Both the position numbers and the translations under genes were made by a program. From NCBI GenBank assembly GCA_013298125.1, contig JAAFJP010000031.1:1-64000 (forward strand): DNA of 64,000 nt, given 5' to 3'. The notes under the pieces are model-generated. The model searched no databases. It was not told the DNA's origin and saw only the letters and a list, made by a program, of their open reading frames with translations. Below, piece by piece: positions 37,499 through 47,373 of the stretch. Origin of the DNA: Cytophagales bacterium. GTDB taxonomy: Bacteria > Bacteroidota > Bacteroidia > Cytophagales > Spirosomataceae. Positions within the stretch are counted from its first letter, which is position 1. Each line of letters opens with the position of its first letter.

Positions 37499-40333
37499 AT
37501 GTTAGATTCATGCAATATTGCTCATCCATTGTCTCGTCAGGGTACATCTCAGTCCGAAAGGCTGCCCGATGCACTTAGAAATGACTATGTAAAATTGGAT
37601 GAAAGAACCCCCATAGACCTAATAAAACAAAGTGCAGAATTTAGTAAATATGTTGCCTATTACGGACTCAATGACCACGAAAATGCCGTAGGAGATTGGC
37701 AAGTTTTTTTTAAAGAAATATATGATTTTAAACAATCAAAATGCCTTATTACATCCATCGAAGACCTACAAAATGGGAGTTTAACACCACATTTAGGGCT
37801 ACTTTTAGCGTTTTTACAATTATTTAAAATTACCCAAGATAACCTAAACGAATTGACAGAAAGACACCTCAAACTTTTTTATGAAGAGGTACTTCAACTC
37901 AAACACAAACCCGCTATTCCAGATACAGCGATAGTTTTTGCAGAATTGGATAAAATTCAGGAAGAACTTTTAATCGAAAAAGGTACAAATCTGTTGGCTG
38001 GTAAAGATGCCAATGGACAAACAAGGCTCTATAAAACCAACGAAGATGTAGTCATAAATCAAGCACAAGTGGCTGAGTTAAAGACTATTTTCGTTGAAAA
38101 GGACAATATAGGGAATGTCAAAAATGTATCAATTACTCAGAAAGCAAATACTGCCGATGGAATTGATGAACCAATCAAAGACAATCCAGCTTCTTGGAAC
38201 ACTTTTGGAAATCAAACTCAAATAAAAGCGGAGATTGGTTTTGCTATTGCTTCACCCGTTTTTCATCTGAGCGAGGGCGTACGTAGGATTACACTTTCGG
38301 GGTTTACTCCAGATGATTTACAAAAAATCAACATCCAATACACAGCACCCAAAGGTTGGCAAGAGATTCCCTACATTACGAGTGATGCTTTGACTATTAC
38401 GATTCCCTCGCACTTTCCTGCATGGGTGGCTTTTGATGTAGAAAAACACACGGGTCAAGTGTATGATACGCTCTATCCGATACTCAAAATTACGCTGAAA
38501 GAGCATTCTTTTTATACAAATTTTACCTCAAAAACGGCTGATTTGACGGTGATGATAAGTGTAACAGGTTGTAAAAACCTTACGCTATCCAATGATTTAG
38601 GGGATATTGACCCTTCAAAATCATTTTTTCCTTTTGGGTCTCGTCCAGTGGCAAATTCGTCTAATTTGGTCATTGGTTATCCCTCGGCTTTTAATAAATA
38701 TTTGACCTCGTTTACACTTACGCCTGTGAGCAAGCCACAACCAATTGCCTCTGAGACAAGAGGGGTTTATGACGATTTACTCAATCAAAAAGTGTATATG
38801 TTGGAGGGTGGAAATTGGTGTGAAAGGCAAATTTCTACTACGAATGTTTTAACCACAATACCCACAAATAAATATGACCCAGATGATACAGAATATAATG
38901 CTTTAACCAAAAATAATTTCATCAAAGTAGTATTGACAGACATCAATTTTGACTTTGATAGACAGTCTGCCGCCTATACAAAATACATTGCAGAGGTAGC
39001 GGCAAAAGTAACCCCAAATCCCAATAATGTAAATCCTCCCCAAATTCCAGAATTAGAATCATTAACGTTGAATTATGATTCAAAAATGGAGTTGGGAAAT
39101 GATGTTAGCTCTTCTATTTTTCAAATTCAACCTTTTGGAAATCAAGAACTTGTAAAAAATAATACTACTAAATTATTCCTAAACTTAAACGCAGAAGGGA
39201 CGCTTTGTATTGGTATTGAAAAACTTAAAAAAGGGCAAAGTGTGTCTCTCCATTTTCAACTTCATGAAAGTAGTGGAAACCCTGATTTGGGGCTAAAACC
39301 TATTAAGTGGTTTTATTTAAAGAACAACAATTTGGTTCTCATTGCCTTTAACGAAATAATTAAAGACACCACCCAACAGCTCACCGTTTCGGGTATAATT
39401 CGGTTTAGTTTGCCCAACGAAGCCTTTGAATTTAACAATACCATTTTGCCAAATGATAAAGTTTGGCTTGTGGCTGTTTGTGAACAAAATAGTAAAGCAT
39501 ACCCCAAGACAATTTCTATCAAAAGCCAAGCCGTGGAAAGCGTTTTTTATGACCAAAATAATGATACGAGTCATCTAAAAAAAGGGCTGGATGTGGGTAC
39601 AATCACAAAATTAGAGGTGCCAATAGAAGGACTCAAAAAAGTAGAACAAACCTTCAATTCATTTGGAGGGCGAAATACCGAAAGTTACGAAGCCTACATC
39701 ACCCGTACAAGCGAGCTGTTGCGTCACAAACATCGTGCTTGGAATATTTGGGATTATGAACGAATGATTTTAGAGGAATTTCCCAATATTTATAAGGTAA
39801 AATGTATCTCACATAGCACAAAAAACACGGAATACGCCCCTCAAAATGTATTAATCGTGGTGATTCCGTTTTTAGAAAATGTATCATCGCAAGATATTCT
39901 CCAACCCAAAGTAAGCATCGGAGAGCGAGAAAAGATCAAAAGATTCCTTGGGAAATATACAAGTCCATTTGTAAAAATAGAGGTAATTAATCCCGTTTAC
40001 GAAGAAATTGAGGTTACGGCAGGAGTCTCCTTACGTGATGGGTATGATAAATCTTATTTCTCCGACCAACTCAACGAAGCTCTCAAAACCTTCCTTTCTC
40101 CTTGGCTAAAAAGTCGGGAAGAGCAGTTAAGATTTGAAGGAGAACTGTATCAGTCGAGTATCATCAATTTTATTGACGAACAGCCCTACGTTGATTATAT
40201 CGGCTCTTTGGAGGTTCGGAAACTTGTTAATGGAGTCTCTCAGCTTTGTTCAGACCATATCAAAACCTCCAATCAGTCAGTGATTTTGACTTCTGCATCA
40301 AGGCATATTTTACATATTAATATCGTTTGTTAA
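37499..40333 (+). CDS. Baseplate wedge protein (Afp11/Pvc11-like, baseplate J type)
   Basis: The 944-residue protein is in the Afp11 position. The C-terminal third resembles gpJ/gp6 wedges: FGGRNTESYEAYITRTSELLRHKHRAWNIWDYERMILEEFPNIYKVKC (about 722-768), with the conserved ERMILEEFP stretch. Then come VIPFLENVSSQDILQPKVSIGEREKI and EEIEVTAGVSLRDGYD. The N-terminal two thirds are more variable, as in other large eCIS wedge proteins. It pairs with the Afp12-like protein to build the baseplate wedge. The glycosidase-like gene follows after 33 bases. Confidence 0.85.
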   Translation: MLDSCNIAHPLSRQGTSQSERLPDALRNDYVKLDERTPIDLIKQSAEFSKYVAYYGLNDHENAVGDWQVFFKEIYDFKQSKCLITSIEDLQNGSLTPHLGLLLAFLQLFKITQDNLNELTERHLKLFYEEVLQLKHKPAIPDTAIVFAELDKIQEELLIEKGTNLLAGKDANGQTRLYKTNEDVVINQAQVAELKTIFVEKDNIGNVKNVSITQKANTADGIDEPIKDNPASWNTFGNQTQIKAEIGFAIASPVFHLSEGVRRITLSGFTPDDLQKINIQYTAPKGWQEIPYITSDALTITIPSHFPAWVAFDVEKHTGQVYDTLYPILKITLKEHSFYTNFTSKTADLTVMISVTGCKNLTLSNDLGDIDPSKSFFPFGSRPVANSSNLVIGYPSAFNKYLTSFTLTPVSKPQPIASETRGVYDDLLNQKVYMLEGGNWCERQISTTNVLTTIPTNKYDPDDTEYNALTKNNFIKVVLTDINFDFDRQSAAYTKYIAEVAAKVTPNPNNVNPPQIPELESLTLNYDSKMELGNDVSSSIFQIQPFGNQELVKNNTTKLFLNLNAEGTLCIGIEKLKKGQSVSLHFQLHESSGNPDLGLKPIKWFYLKNNNLVLIAFNEIIKDTTQQLTVSGIIRFSLPNEAFEFNNTILPNDKVWLVAVCEQNSKAYPKTISIKSQAVESVFYDQNNDTSHLKKGLDVGTITKLEVPIEGLKKVEQTFNSFGGRNTESYEAYITRTSELLRHKHRAWNIWDYERMILEEFPNIYKVKCISHSTKNTEYAPQNVLIVVIPFLENVSSQDILQPKVSIGEREKIKRFLGKYTSPFVKIEVINPVYEEIEVTAGVSLRDGYDKSYFSDQLNEALKTFLSPWLKSREEQLRFEGELYQSSIINFIDEQPYVDYIGSLEVRKLVNGVSQLCSDHIKTSNQSVILTSASRHILHINIVC

Positions 40334-40366
40334 GGAATTTACTAATTTTTAAACTAAAAAAAAACC

Positions 40367-41041
40367 ATGATTACAGAAGCGAATAAACTGAAAATTAAAC
40401 AAGTTATCAATGTCTTTGAGACGGGTAGCATTAAAGGAAATTATAGTGCCATTACAGTTTTAAATGATGGTCCTGGTAAAATAAGACAAATAACTTATGG
40501 GCGAAGCCAAACCACTGAATTTAGTAATTTGAAAATCCTGATTCAAGATTATGTCAATGCAAATGGTATTTTCAGTGAGGCTTTCAGACCATTTGTGAAT
40601 AGAATCGGTCAAATGCCTTCCTTAGAAACGGATAGTAACTTCAAAAAACTACTTAAAGATGCTGGGTCAGATCCTGTAATGGTTCAAACACAAGATACTT
40701 TTTTCGATAGAGTCTATTGGAAACCCGCAGAGAAATTTTTTATTACAAACCAATTTACTCTGCCTTTGAGTCTTTTGGTAGTTTATGATAGCCATATTCA
40801 CTCTGGGGGTGTTTCTTCTAAACTAAGAAACCTATTTCCTGAACTTATTCCATCTGATGGTGGAAATGAAAAAACTTGGATTCAACAATACGTGGATGTT
40901 AGGTTCAATTGGTTGGCAACGGCTTCTACTCAAATATTACGAAATACGGTTTATCGACCTCAATGCTTTAAAAATGAAATCGCCAAAAATAATTGGGATT
41001 TGTCGCAAGTCGTAAGAACTAATGGGGTAAATATTTCTTAG
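40367..41041 (+). CDS. GH46 chitosanase-like glycoside hydrolase within the eCIS operon
   Basis: The 224-residue protein resembles GH46 chitosanase-like enzymes. It has KQVINVFETGS (glutamate E18, candidate acid), VLNDGPGKIRQITYGRSQTTE (D34, candidate base), and the family-like later segments LSLLVVYDSHIHSGG, GGNEKTWIQQYVDVRFNWLA and RNTVYRPQCF. No signal peptide is present, so it would reach its target as part of, or carried by, the injection particle. GH46 enzymes cleave beta-1,4 glycosidic bonds in chitosan. Here, loosening of peptidoglycan or a chitin-like cell wall at the injection site is plausible but unproven. It sits between the two wedge genes with short gaps (33 and 12 bases), so it is clearly an operon member. 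Confidence 0.72.
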   Translation: MITEANKLKIKQVINVFETGSIKGNYSAITVLNDGPGKIRQITYGRSQTTEFSNLKILIQDYVNANGIFSEAFRPFVNRIGQMPSLETDSNFKKLLKDAGSDPVMVQTQDTFFDRVYWKPAEKFFITNQFTLPLSLLVVYDSHIHSGGVSSKLRNLFPELIPSDGGNEKTWIQQYVDVRFNWLATASTQILRNTVYRPQCFKNEIAKNNWDLSQVVRTNGVNIS

Positions 41042-41053
41042 AAAAACTAAAAA

Positions 41054-43795
41054 ATGTTGAATTTTAATCAAAATAACTATACAATTCCCGCAAAGTCAGC
41101 GTTGCCTCTTTCTCAAAATTATGAGGCGATGCGTGCTTTGGGGATTGAGCATATCCAAAAGCTCTCCAATCAACTTTGGACAGATTTCAACGTCCATGAC
41201 CCTGGGGTTACGGTTTTGGAATTGTTGTGTTATGCCCTTACGGATTTGGGTTATAGGACTAATTTCAACATTAAGGATATTCTCACAAAACCCGAAACTA
41301 ATAATCCGATTTCGAGTGATTCATTTTTTACGGCAAGAGACATTCTAACCTTTCACCCCATCACAAAAAATGATTATCGAAAACTGATTCTTGACCAAGT
41401 TAAAGGAGTCCAAAATGTATGGATTCAGCCCATTGAAAGTGTTTATAAGCCTAATGTTTTCGTAGCAAAAAATCATGCAGAACTCACTTTTACGAATGAA
41501 AATACAAACCCTCCCCTAACGATTGGGGGGTTGTATAATGTAAAAATAGAATTAGAAAATACCGAAGGGCTTGAATTTAAAACAGCAAGTCAAGCCGACA
41601 TCGGAAAAGTCAAAATAGAAGTTCATAATCAGTTAATGGCTCACCGTAATTTATGCGAAGATTTTAACTGCGTTGAAACCGTAGAATTTGAATACGTAGG
41701 TATCTGTGCGGATATAGAACTCCACAAAACAGCCAATCCAGTTGATGTCAAAAAAGCAATTTACAAGACCATATATGCCTACATTACGCCTCAGTTGCGT
41801 TTTTACACGATAAAACAATTATTAGAAAAAGGAAAAACTATTGAAGAGATATTTCAAGGAAGTGTAGCCCAAAAAGGATTCTTAGACTATGATGAATTAG
41901 ATGTTTTTGAAACTAAGAAGGTGCTTTATACTTCTGATATTATTAACCTTTTGATGAATATTGAGGGTATAAAAAGCATTCGAAAGTTTCATTTTGCTTC
42001 GTATCAATTTAAGCAAGATAATAACAAAATTGAAAAGATAACGCTCAAAGATTCTGAAAAATACTGTTTGCATTTAACTGACCCCAACAAAGTTTTTCGT
42101 TTCAGATTAGACATTTTGGATGATAAGAATGACCTCAGTCATATCAATAAATTCAGTTTTTATTTTGATGATTTACAAGTACCCATCAAAGTCCAGAAAA
42201 CGGATGAACTCCTTAATTTTTTAATCTCTAAGCAAGACGATTTACTCAATTTTCAAGAGGATTTACCCGCACTATTAGGCACAAATAGAGATTTGGAACG
42301 ACATTATTCTATCCAAAATGAGCTCCCCAAAACGTATTCTTTGGGACAAGAAGGTATTGCCGAACAAAGCCCTACCGCCCGCAAGTCGCAACGTTTGCAG
42401 ATGAAGGGTTATCTGATGTTTTTTGAGCAAATCATGGCAGATTATCTTTCACAGCTAAACCATGTTAGTGATTTATTATCTTGGAGTGATTCGGTTGATG
42501 AAAGAAGTTATTTTACCCAAAAGCTCTCCGAACCTGAAATTGTAGATTTGGAGAAAATAAAAAATAAGGGTTTCGATGATTTATTCCTGACAGATTCAAA
42601 AGGCTATACTGAAAAGGTCTTAGGGCAAAATGAAAAAGAAAGATTTACTCGTAGAAATCGCTTCCTAAATCATCTAATAGCCCGTTTCAATGACAGCTTT
42701 GTTGAATTTTCGATTGCACAATTCATCCAACATTCATCTAATCATACTTATCAAAACAATGAAATTATTGATGATAAAAAGGCATTTTTGAAAACATTTC
42801 CTAAACACAGTGGCGACAGACCTCATGCTTTTAATTACATTGAAACAGTCTGGGGAACTGATAATTTGTCAGGTTTTGAGTTAAGAATTGAAAAAAAATT
42901 GGGCTTATCAAAACCCAAAAATGCTCACACTTTCTCATTAGTTCATCCCATTTTTGAAGCAGATGGAACACTAAAAGATTCACCAATATTTATAGATAAC
43001 CGCAACGAACGTTTTGATGATATTTTTGGATTTCACCTCATCGAACATCATCTTTTGCGTCCACGATGGGGAGCAGATAAAAAAAGGAAAGAAATAAAAA
43101 TTGTTTTAAATAAACAGGCTGATAATATTAGAGAAGAATTAAAAACAGTTGTTGATGAGGTAGAAAAAAAACGTCTCAAGGAAGAGTTAAAAATTATTAA
43201 AAATAAAATTTATTCTATCGAAGAATTTTTTTTAGACATCTGCGAAGACCCACATAATTTCAATCCAGACTGTTTTTGTAGAGACCCATATTCTTTCAAA
43301 GCCACGATGGTTTTGCCAGGTTGGTTTAACATTTCGATGGATATGAATTTCAGAAAATACATTGAGAAGATGATTAGAGAAGAACTCCCCGCTCATATCA
43401 GCCTGAAAATCTGTTGGATAGGAGTGGAGGAGATGCTTGAATTTGAAAAAAGTTACTACGCTTTTACCAACTGTTTGAGAGCATTTTCAAAGTCAAAAAC
43501 CTGTTATGAAGTAACCGAGCAAATCTTTGAACCCAAATATGTATTATCGTTGAATGAAATGATAACAACTATCAAAAAACTCAATAATATCTATCCGCCA
43601 AGCCTTCTGGTTGAATGCGAAGATATAGAGTTAGATGAAAACAATAATCCCAAAAAACGTCCAGTAATTTTAGGAAAAACTGCCCTAAAAGATACTCAAC
43701 CCCGTGATATTTGGGATAAATCGGGTAAAGTCATAACCGAAGAACAACTAAAATTAGAGCAACTATTTTTTGAAAAAGAAAGTGGAACTATGTAA
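41054..43795 (+). CDS. Baseplate wedge protein (Afp12/Pvc12-like)
   Basis: The 913-residue protein has the Afp12-type N-terminus: LWTDFNVHDPGVTVLELLCYALTDLGYRTNF (about 42-72), the hallmark of these wedge proteins. A long variable middle follows, then the region LQMKGYLMFFEQIMADYLSQLNHVSDLLSW (about 445-475). The C-terminal region includes HISLKICWIGVEEMLEFEKSYYAFTN. It completes the wedge with the Afp11-like protein. The following 138-base gap holds a strong palindrome that may separate the transcript into two segments. Confidence 0.85.
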   Translation: MLNFNQNNYTIPAKSALPLSQNYEAMRALGIEHIQKLSNQLWTDFNVHDPGVTVLELLCYALTDLGYRTNFNIKDILTKPETNNPISSDSFFTARDILTFHPITKNDYRKLILDQVKGVQNVWIQPIESVYKPNVFVAKNHAELTFTNENTNPPLTIGGLYNVKIELENTEGLEFKTASQADIGKVKIEVHNQLMAHRNLCEDFNCVETVEFEYVGICADIELHKTANPVDVKKAIYKTIYAYITPQLRFYTIKQLLEKGKTIEEIFQGSVAQKGFLDYDELDVFETKKVLYTSDIINLLMNIEGIKSIRKFHFASYQFKQDNNKIEKITLKDSEKYCLHLTDPNKVFRFRLDILDDKNDLSHINKFSFYFDDLQVPIKVQKTDELLNFLISKQDDLLNFQEDLPALLGTNRDLERHYSIQNELPKTYSLGQEGIAEQSPTARKSQRLQMKGYLMFFEQIMADYLSQLNHVSDLLSWSDSVDERSYFTQKLSEPEIVDLEKIKNKGFDDLFLTDSKGYTEKVLGQNEKERFTRRNRFLNHLIARFNDSFVEFSIAQFIQHSSNHTYQNNEIIDDKKAFLKTFPKHSGDRPHAFNYIETVWGTDNLSGFELRIEKKLGLSKPKNAHTFSLVHPIFEADGTLKDSPIFIDNRNERFDDIFGFHLIEHHLLRPRWGADKKRKEIKIVLNKQADNIREELKTVVDEVEKKRLKEELKIIKNKIYSIEEFFLDICEDPHNFNPDCFCRDPYSFKATMVLPGWFNISMDMNFRKYIEKMIREELPAHISLKICWIGVEEMLEFEKSYYAFTNCLRAFSKSKTCYEVTEQIFEPKYVLSLNEMITTIKKLNNIYPPSLLVECEDIELDENNNPKKRPVILGKTALKDTQPRDIWDKSGKVITEEQLKLEQLFFEKESGTM

Positions 43796-43797
43796 AG

Positions 43798-43883
43798 CCT
43801 CACCCCCAGCCCCTCTCCCGTGGAGAGGGGAGTATTCGTCCTCTTTTTCTCCCCTCTCCACGGGAGAGGGGTTGGGGGTGAGG
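43798..43883. repeat. Strong CCTCACCCCC hairpin within the eCIS operon
   Basis: Arms 43798-43832 and 43849-43883 (35 bases each, one mismatch, GC-rich) are reverse complements separated by 16 bases. The stem is much more stable than anything else in the operon. It lies 3 bases after the Afp12-like stop and 50 bases before the next gene. The same family occurs inside aspS. It might act as a terminator or processing site, although no long T-run follows directly. Confidence 0.9.
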
Positions 43884-43933
43884 AAGTATATACTTAAAAA
43901 AGAAAGTGCTTGTAAATCTTAAAAATCAATACT

Positions 43934-46900
43934 ATGGAATCCCTCAATAATACTTCCTTTCCTGTCTATAAAAAAGACCAAGTGTTGAGTCACATCCAAC
44001 TCAACGATTCATTCAATTACTTGGATGAGCAGACTCGTATTACACGTACAGGACTCATTGCTACGGGAATAATTGATGGACTCGAACTCGAACCAAAATT
44101 TATCAATAACACTATCACCATCAAAAGCGGCATAGCGGTTACCTCTTTGGGCTTTCAGGTGCAGTGGGACGAAAAAATCTTTACGCATTTCCATGATATT
44201 GAGTTATCCAAAGAGTTTTTAGAACCTCAAATAGAAGAAAATGAGTTGCTAAAAAAACTTTTGCAAAAAGCGGACATTTATCAGATTCTTAAAAATACTA
44301 CCGAACTCGTTGAAGATACTTTTGCAGAAGCCAAATCACCTCTTACCGCTGATTCAGTTCTTGGTAGAGTAGTTTTGTTATTGGTTGAAATGAAGGTCAA
44401 AAATGAAGTTAGATGCGATGCCAATACTTGTGATGAAAATGCTGCCAATCTTAAAATTGATATTCGCCCTTTGCTCATAACGACACAGCAAGCAGATTTG
44501 TTAAAAACCAATCAAAGTAGTCAAGCATTTTCCCAAATTGAAGGAGCAAGAATATGTGTCCCCCGTTTCAATATTCCCAAGTCTGTACTCACAACTCATA
44601 CAGACATCACAGGAGCGTACAAACGCATTCTGAACGGGCAGGGAATTAGTGATAAATTGGTAGAATTACACGACCAAACTCATACTTTTTTTAAAGATAT
44701 ACCCAATATTGATGTTCTAAAAAACAACAAAATCATTGATATTATCAACAATACCAAGGAGTTAGACTATCAATATCTCTATCAATGGCTTTTGGATATT
44801 GCCCAAACACATCAAGAAATTCTAAGCGTTGGGAGGGTTTATAATAAAAACTTTGCCACTGGGATTTTCCCATTTCATGTAGTATTAGGCATGATAGACA
44901 CAACGGCGAGGGTTAATAATACTTATCGAACAGGCTATTATCCTGCCCCAACTTTGGCAAAAGTTGAAATAGATAATTTTGATAAACTATCTCGCCTTTT
45001 AGAGCGGTTGATTCATATTCTCGTTTCATTTAAGGTAAAAAATGATGAGATTAAAATAACGCCCTCAGCTTACGGAAATCAATCATTTGAACAAAAAGCA
45101 ATTCCTTTTTACTATGAAAATTCATCAGAACTAAATAAGGTTTGGAGTTCAAAAAAAGAGTCTCTTGGCTACTATTCAAAGGAATATTCAGGCAAAGACT
45201 GTGTCTTAAATCCTTTGATGTATGACCTCGAATCCTATAATTTTTATAGAATAGAAGGACATTTAGGCGAAAAATATCAGGATGTAATCAAGACTATTGA
45301 AAATATTAGAGAAGGTAATCGCTTGCCTTTCAAAGTAGTGGCTTTGAATGCTCTTGATATTCAGAACAAAACAATTGAATTTAATAATGAAAACAGTAAT
45401 TATGGTGATTTGGAAGTAGATTATGACATTGCTCGTAGGCGAGTGGCAAGTATTGCTCTCAATATTTCGGATTGGCTTGGTAGTAAAAAAGCGGATTTGA
45501 TTACGAATAATATTCTCACAGAAGCATCACTCAATAACCTAATAAGCATGGTGGAAAGCACAACTAAACTTTTCACCGATGATTTATCAGAATTTCTTGA
45601 TAATTACGATGAATTCAACAAGGCGTTTCAACAAATTCACTCGATTTACCTTTTTCATCGAGCTTGCATCGTCATTTCAACGGTAAATCTTGTGGCTTTT
45701 TTGATTGAAGATTTGATAGACCATCTCGACCAATTAAATGACCTTTTCTTAGAAGATCCATTTACTGTTTTATTCAATGAAGCAAAGAAAAGATATACTG
45801 ATGCCTTCAAAAAAACACTTTTCAGTAACTTTTATAAGCAAAATACAGGTTTAGAGCCACTCAATGGAGTCGTAAGTGGAGGTACTTTCGTGTTGGTGTA
45901 TGTGGACAGTTCCGCTTTATTAAAAAAGCCCAAAAGAGTGATTAAGGATTCAGTTGTGCAAGCCGCAACTGAAATAAGGCTTTACAAAAAAAACCTTAAT
46001 ATTTCTGAGGCACAAGAGAAGGCAATTGATTTACGAATCGCCAAGAAAAACCCACTTTCTGACATTGAACTTTTACAGGTTAAGCAGGATAAAATTGCCT
46101 TTGAAAAACAAACAGAAATAAAGGCAATACAAGATGTTGCGTATTTGAAAATGGGAGAATTAATTGCTCAAAAAGCTCCTCTACAAGTCAAAGATGCCTT
46201 TACAGATTTTTTGGATTCTATCAGAGATAAATTTGATTTTGCTACGGCTTTTAATCCCCAACAAGAAGGTCTTATCGTTGCAGATTTCAGTCTGCCATAT
46301 ATCTGTTGTGGCGAAGGAGATGCTATCAACATTGTGTTAGCCGAACCCAAAGAACCCCCTGTTGTACCAGTTATAACAATGGACAAGGTAGAATTTTGTA
46401 TAAATAAACCAGAGAGAGCAGAAGCTAAAGTAATTCCTGCCAATCTTGAAGGAACGTTTAATGTCGCAACAATTATCAAAGAAAATAATCAATACTTTTA
46501 TCAGAGTGCAGCAGTACCTGGCGAGCAACGGATTGTCTTTACATCAAACGAAGGAGAGAAGAGTAATGAACTGATTATCAAAACATTACCAGTAAGAACA
46601 ACAGCGGTTCAACTAATACCAACAACCAATAATCACGGATTTATTATCACGAACTCTACCACAGGGGAGCAGAATACCATTATGATTGATGATGTTATCT
46701 TCAAAGAAAAAACAACCGAAACAACCTTTGAAGATGTTTTTGATAAGTTAGAAGTAGAAAAAACATACATTATCAAGATTATATCAAGCCTAAATAGTGC
46801 CTGTTCTTTCGAGACACTTCGGACGGTTATTGTCCCTGCGGTGGTACAAGAACAAAAATTTGAAATAGATAATACTGAGCTTTGTTGGGCTGATGTGGAT

Positions 46901-47362
46901 AAACATTGTTTTGTCATAATGCCATTTAAGCCAGAACTTTTTAATACAGGAAGGTTAAAAATGGGAAGTAAATTTTGCTTTATTCCTAATCAACAACCTA
47001 TCGACAAAACAACAGTATTTCCAGTTTCTTATGATGGCAAAATCATAAATATTACGGTCATTAAAGCCAATGCAGGTTTTGTGATGAAAAATGATGTGGC
47101 TCGTAAAACCATTATTTTACAAGCCATTGATAAAGATGCACTCAAATATCAATGGAAATGGGATCCAGCAGATGATTTTGTAAATAGAGCTTTGAAAGAG
47201 CAATCTCAAAACCCAGTTTTGAAAATACCTTATGAAATTATTATGGAAATGAGCAAAATTGTTTTTAACCTTACAACAGTTACCAAATGTGATAAGGATA
47301 ATAAAACTCAAACCCTTGTCTTTAATCGTGAACTGAATACGTTTGAACTATTCCCTCAATAA
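43934..47362 (+). CDS. Large eCIS protein of unknown function, possible fibre or baseplate accessory
   Basis: The 1142-residue protein has no signal peptide. The N-terminus (about 1-80: NDSFNYLDEQTRITRTGLIATGIIDGLEL, then NTITIKSGIAVTSLG) resembles tail-collar or fibre-attachment regions. The middle (about 200-760) is mainly helical. The C-terminal 350 residues look like beta-sandwich or Ig/PKD-like repeats, including KYQWKWDPADDF and NPVLKIPYEI. It occupies the slot of the Afp13/Pvc13 tail fibre, between the Afp12-like wedge and the effector/ATPase/tape-measure genes. A receptor-binding or baseplate-decorating role is inferred. No similarity to adenovirus-like fibre knobs is evident. Confidence 0.6.
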   Translation: MESLNNTSFPVYKKDQVLSHIQLNDSFNYLDEQTRITRTGLIATGIIDGLELEPKFINNTITIKSGIAVTSLGFQVQWDEKIFTHFHDIELSKEFLEPQIEENELLKKLLQKADIYQILKNTTELVEDTFAEAKSPLTADSVLGRVVLLLVEMKVKNEVRCDANTCDENAANLKIDIRPLLITTQQADLLKTNQSSQAFSQIEGARICVPRFNIPKSVLTTHTDITGAYKRILNGQGISDKLVELHDQTHTFFKDIPNIDVLKNNKIIDIINNTKELDYQYLYQWLLDIAQTHQEILSVGRVYNKNFATGIFPFHVVLGMIDTTARVNNTYRTGYYPAPTLAKVEIDNFDKLSRLLERLIHILVSFKVKNDEIKITPSAYGNQSFEQKAIPFYYENSSELNKVWSSKKESLGYYSKEYSGKDCVLNPLMYDLESYNFYRIEGHLGEKYQDVIKTIENIREGNRLPFKVVALNALDIQNKTIEFNNENSNYGDLEVDYDIARRRVASIALNISDWLGSKKADLITNNILTEASLNNLISMVESTTKLFTDDLSEFLDNYDEFNKAFQQIHSIYLFHRACIVISTVNLVAFLIEDLIDHLDQLNDLFLEDPFTVLFNEAKKRYTDAFKKTLFSNFYKQNTGLEPLNGVVSGGTFVLVYVDSSALLKKPKRVIKDSVVQAATEIRLYKKNLNISEAQEKAIDLRIAKKNPLSDIELLQVKQDKIAFEKQTEIKAIQDVAYLKMGELIAQKAPLQVKDAFTDFLDSIRDKFDFATAFNPQQEGLIVADFSLPYICCGEGDAINIVLAEPKEPPVVPVITMDKVEFCINKPERAEAKVIPANLEGTFNVATIIKENNQYFYQSAAVPGEQRIVFTSNEGEKSNELIIKTLPVRTTAVQLIPTTNNHGFIITNSTTGEQNTIMIDDVIFKEKTTETTFEDVFDKLEVEKTYIIKIISSLNSACSFETLRTVIVPAVVQEQKFEIDNTELCWADVDKHCFVIMPFKPELFNTGRLKMGSKFCFIPNQQPIDKTTVFPVSYDGKIINITVIKANAGFVMKNDVARKTIILQAIDKDALKYQWKWDPADDFVNRALKEQSQNPVLKIPYEIIMEMSKIVFNLTTVTKCDKDNKTQTLVFNRELNTFELFPQ

Positions 47363-47373
47363 TTTACCTCTAA

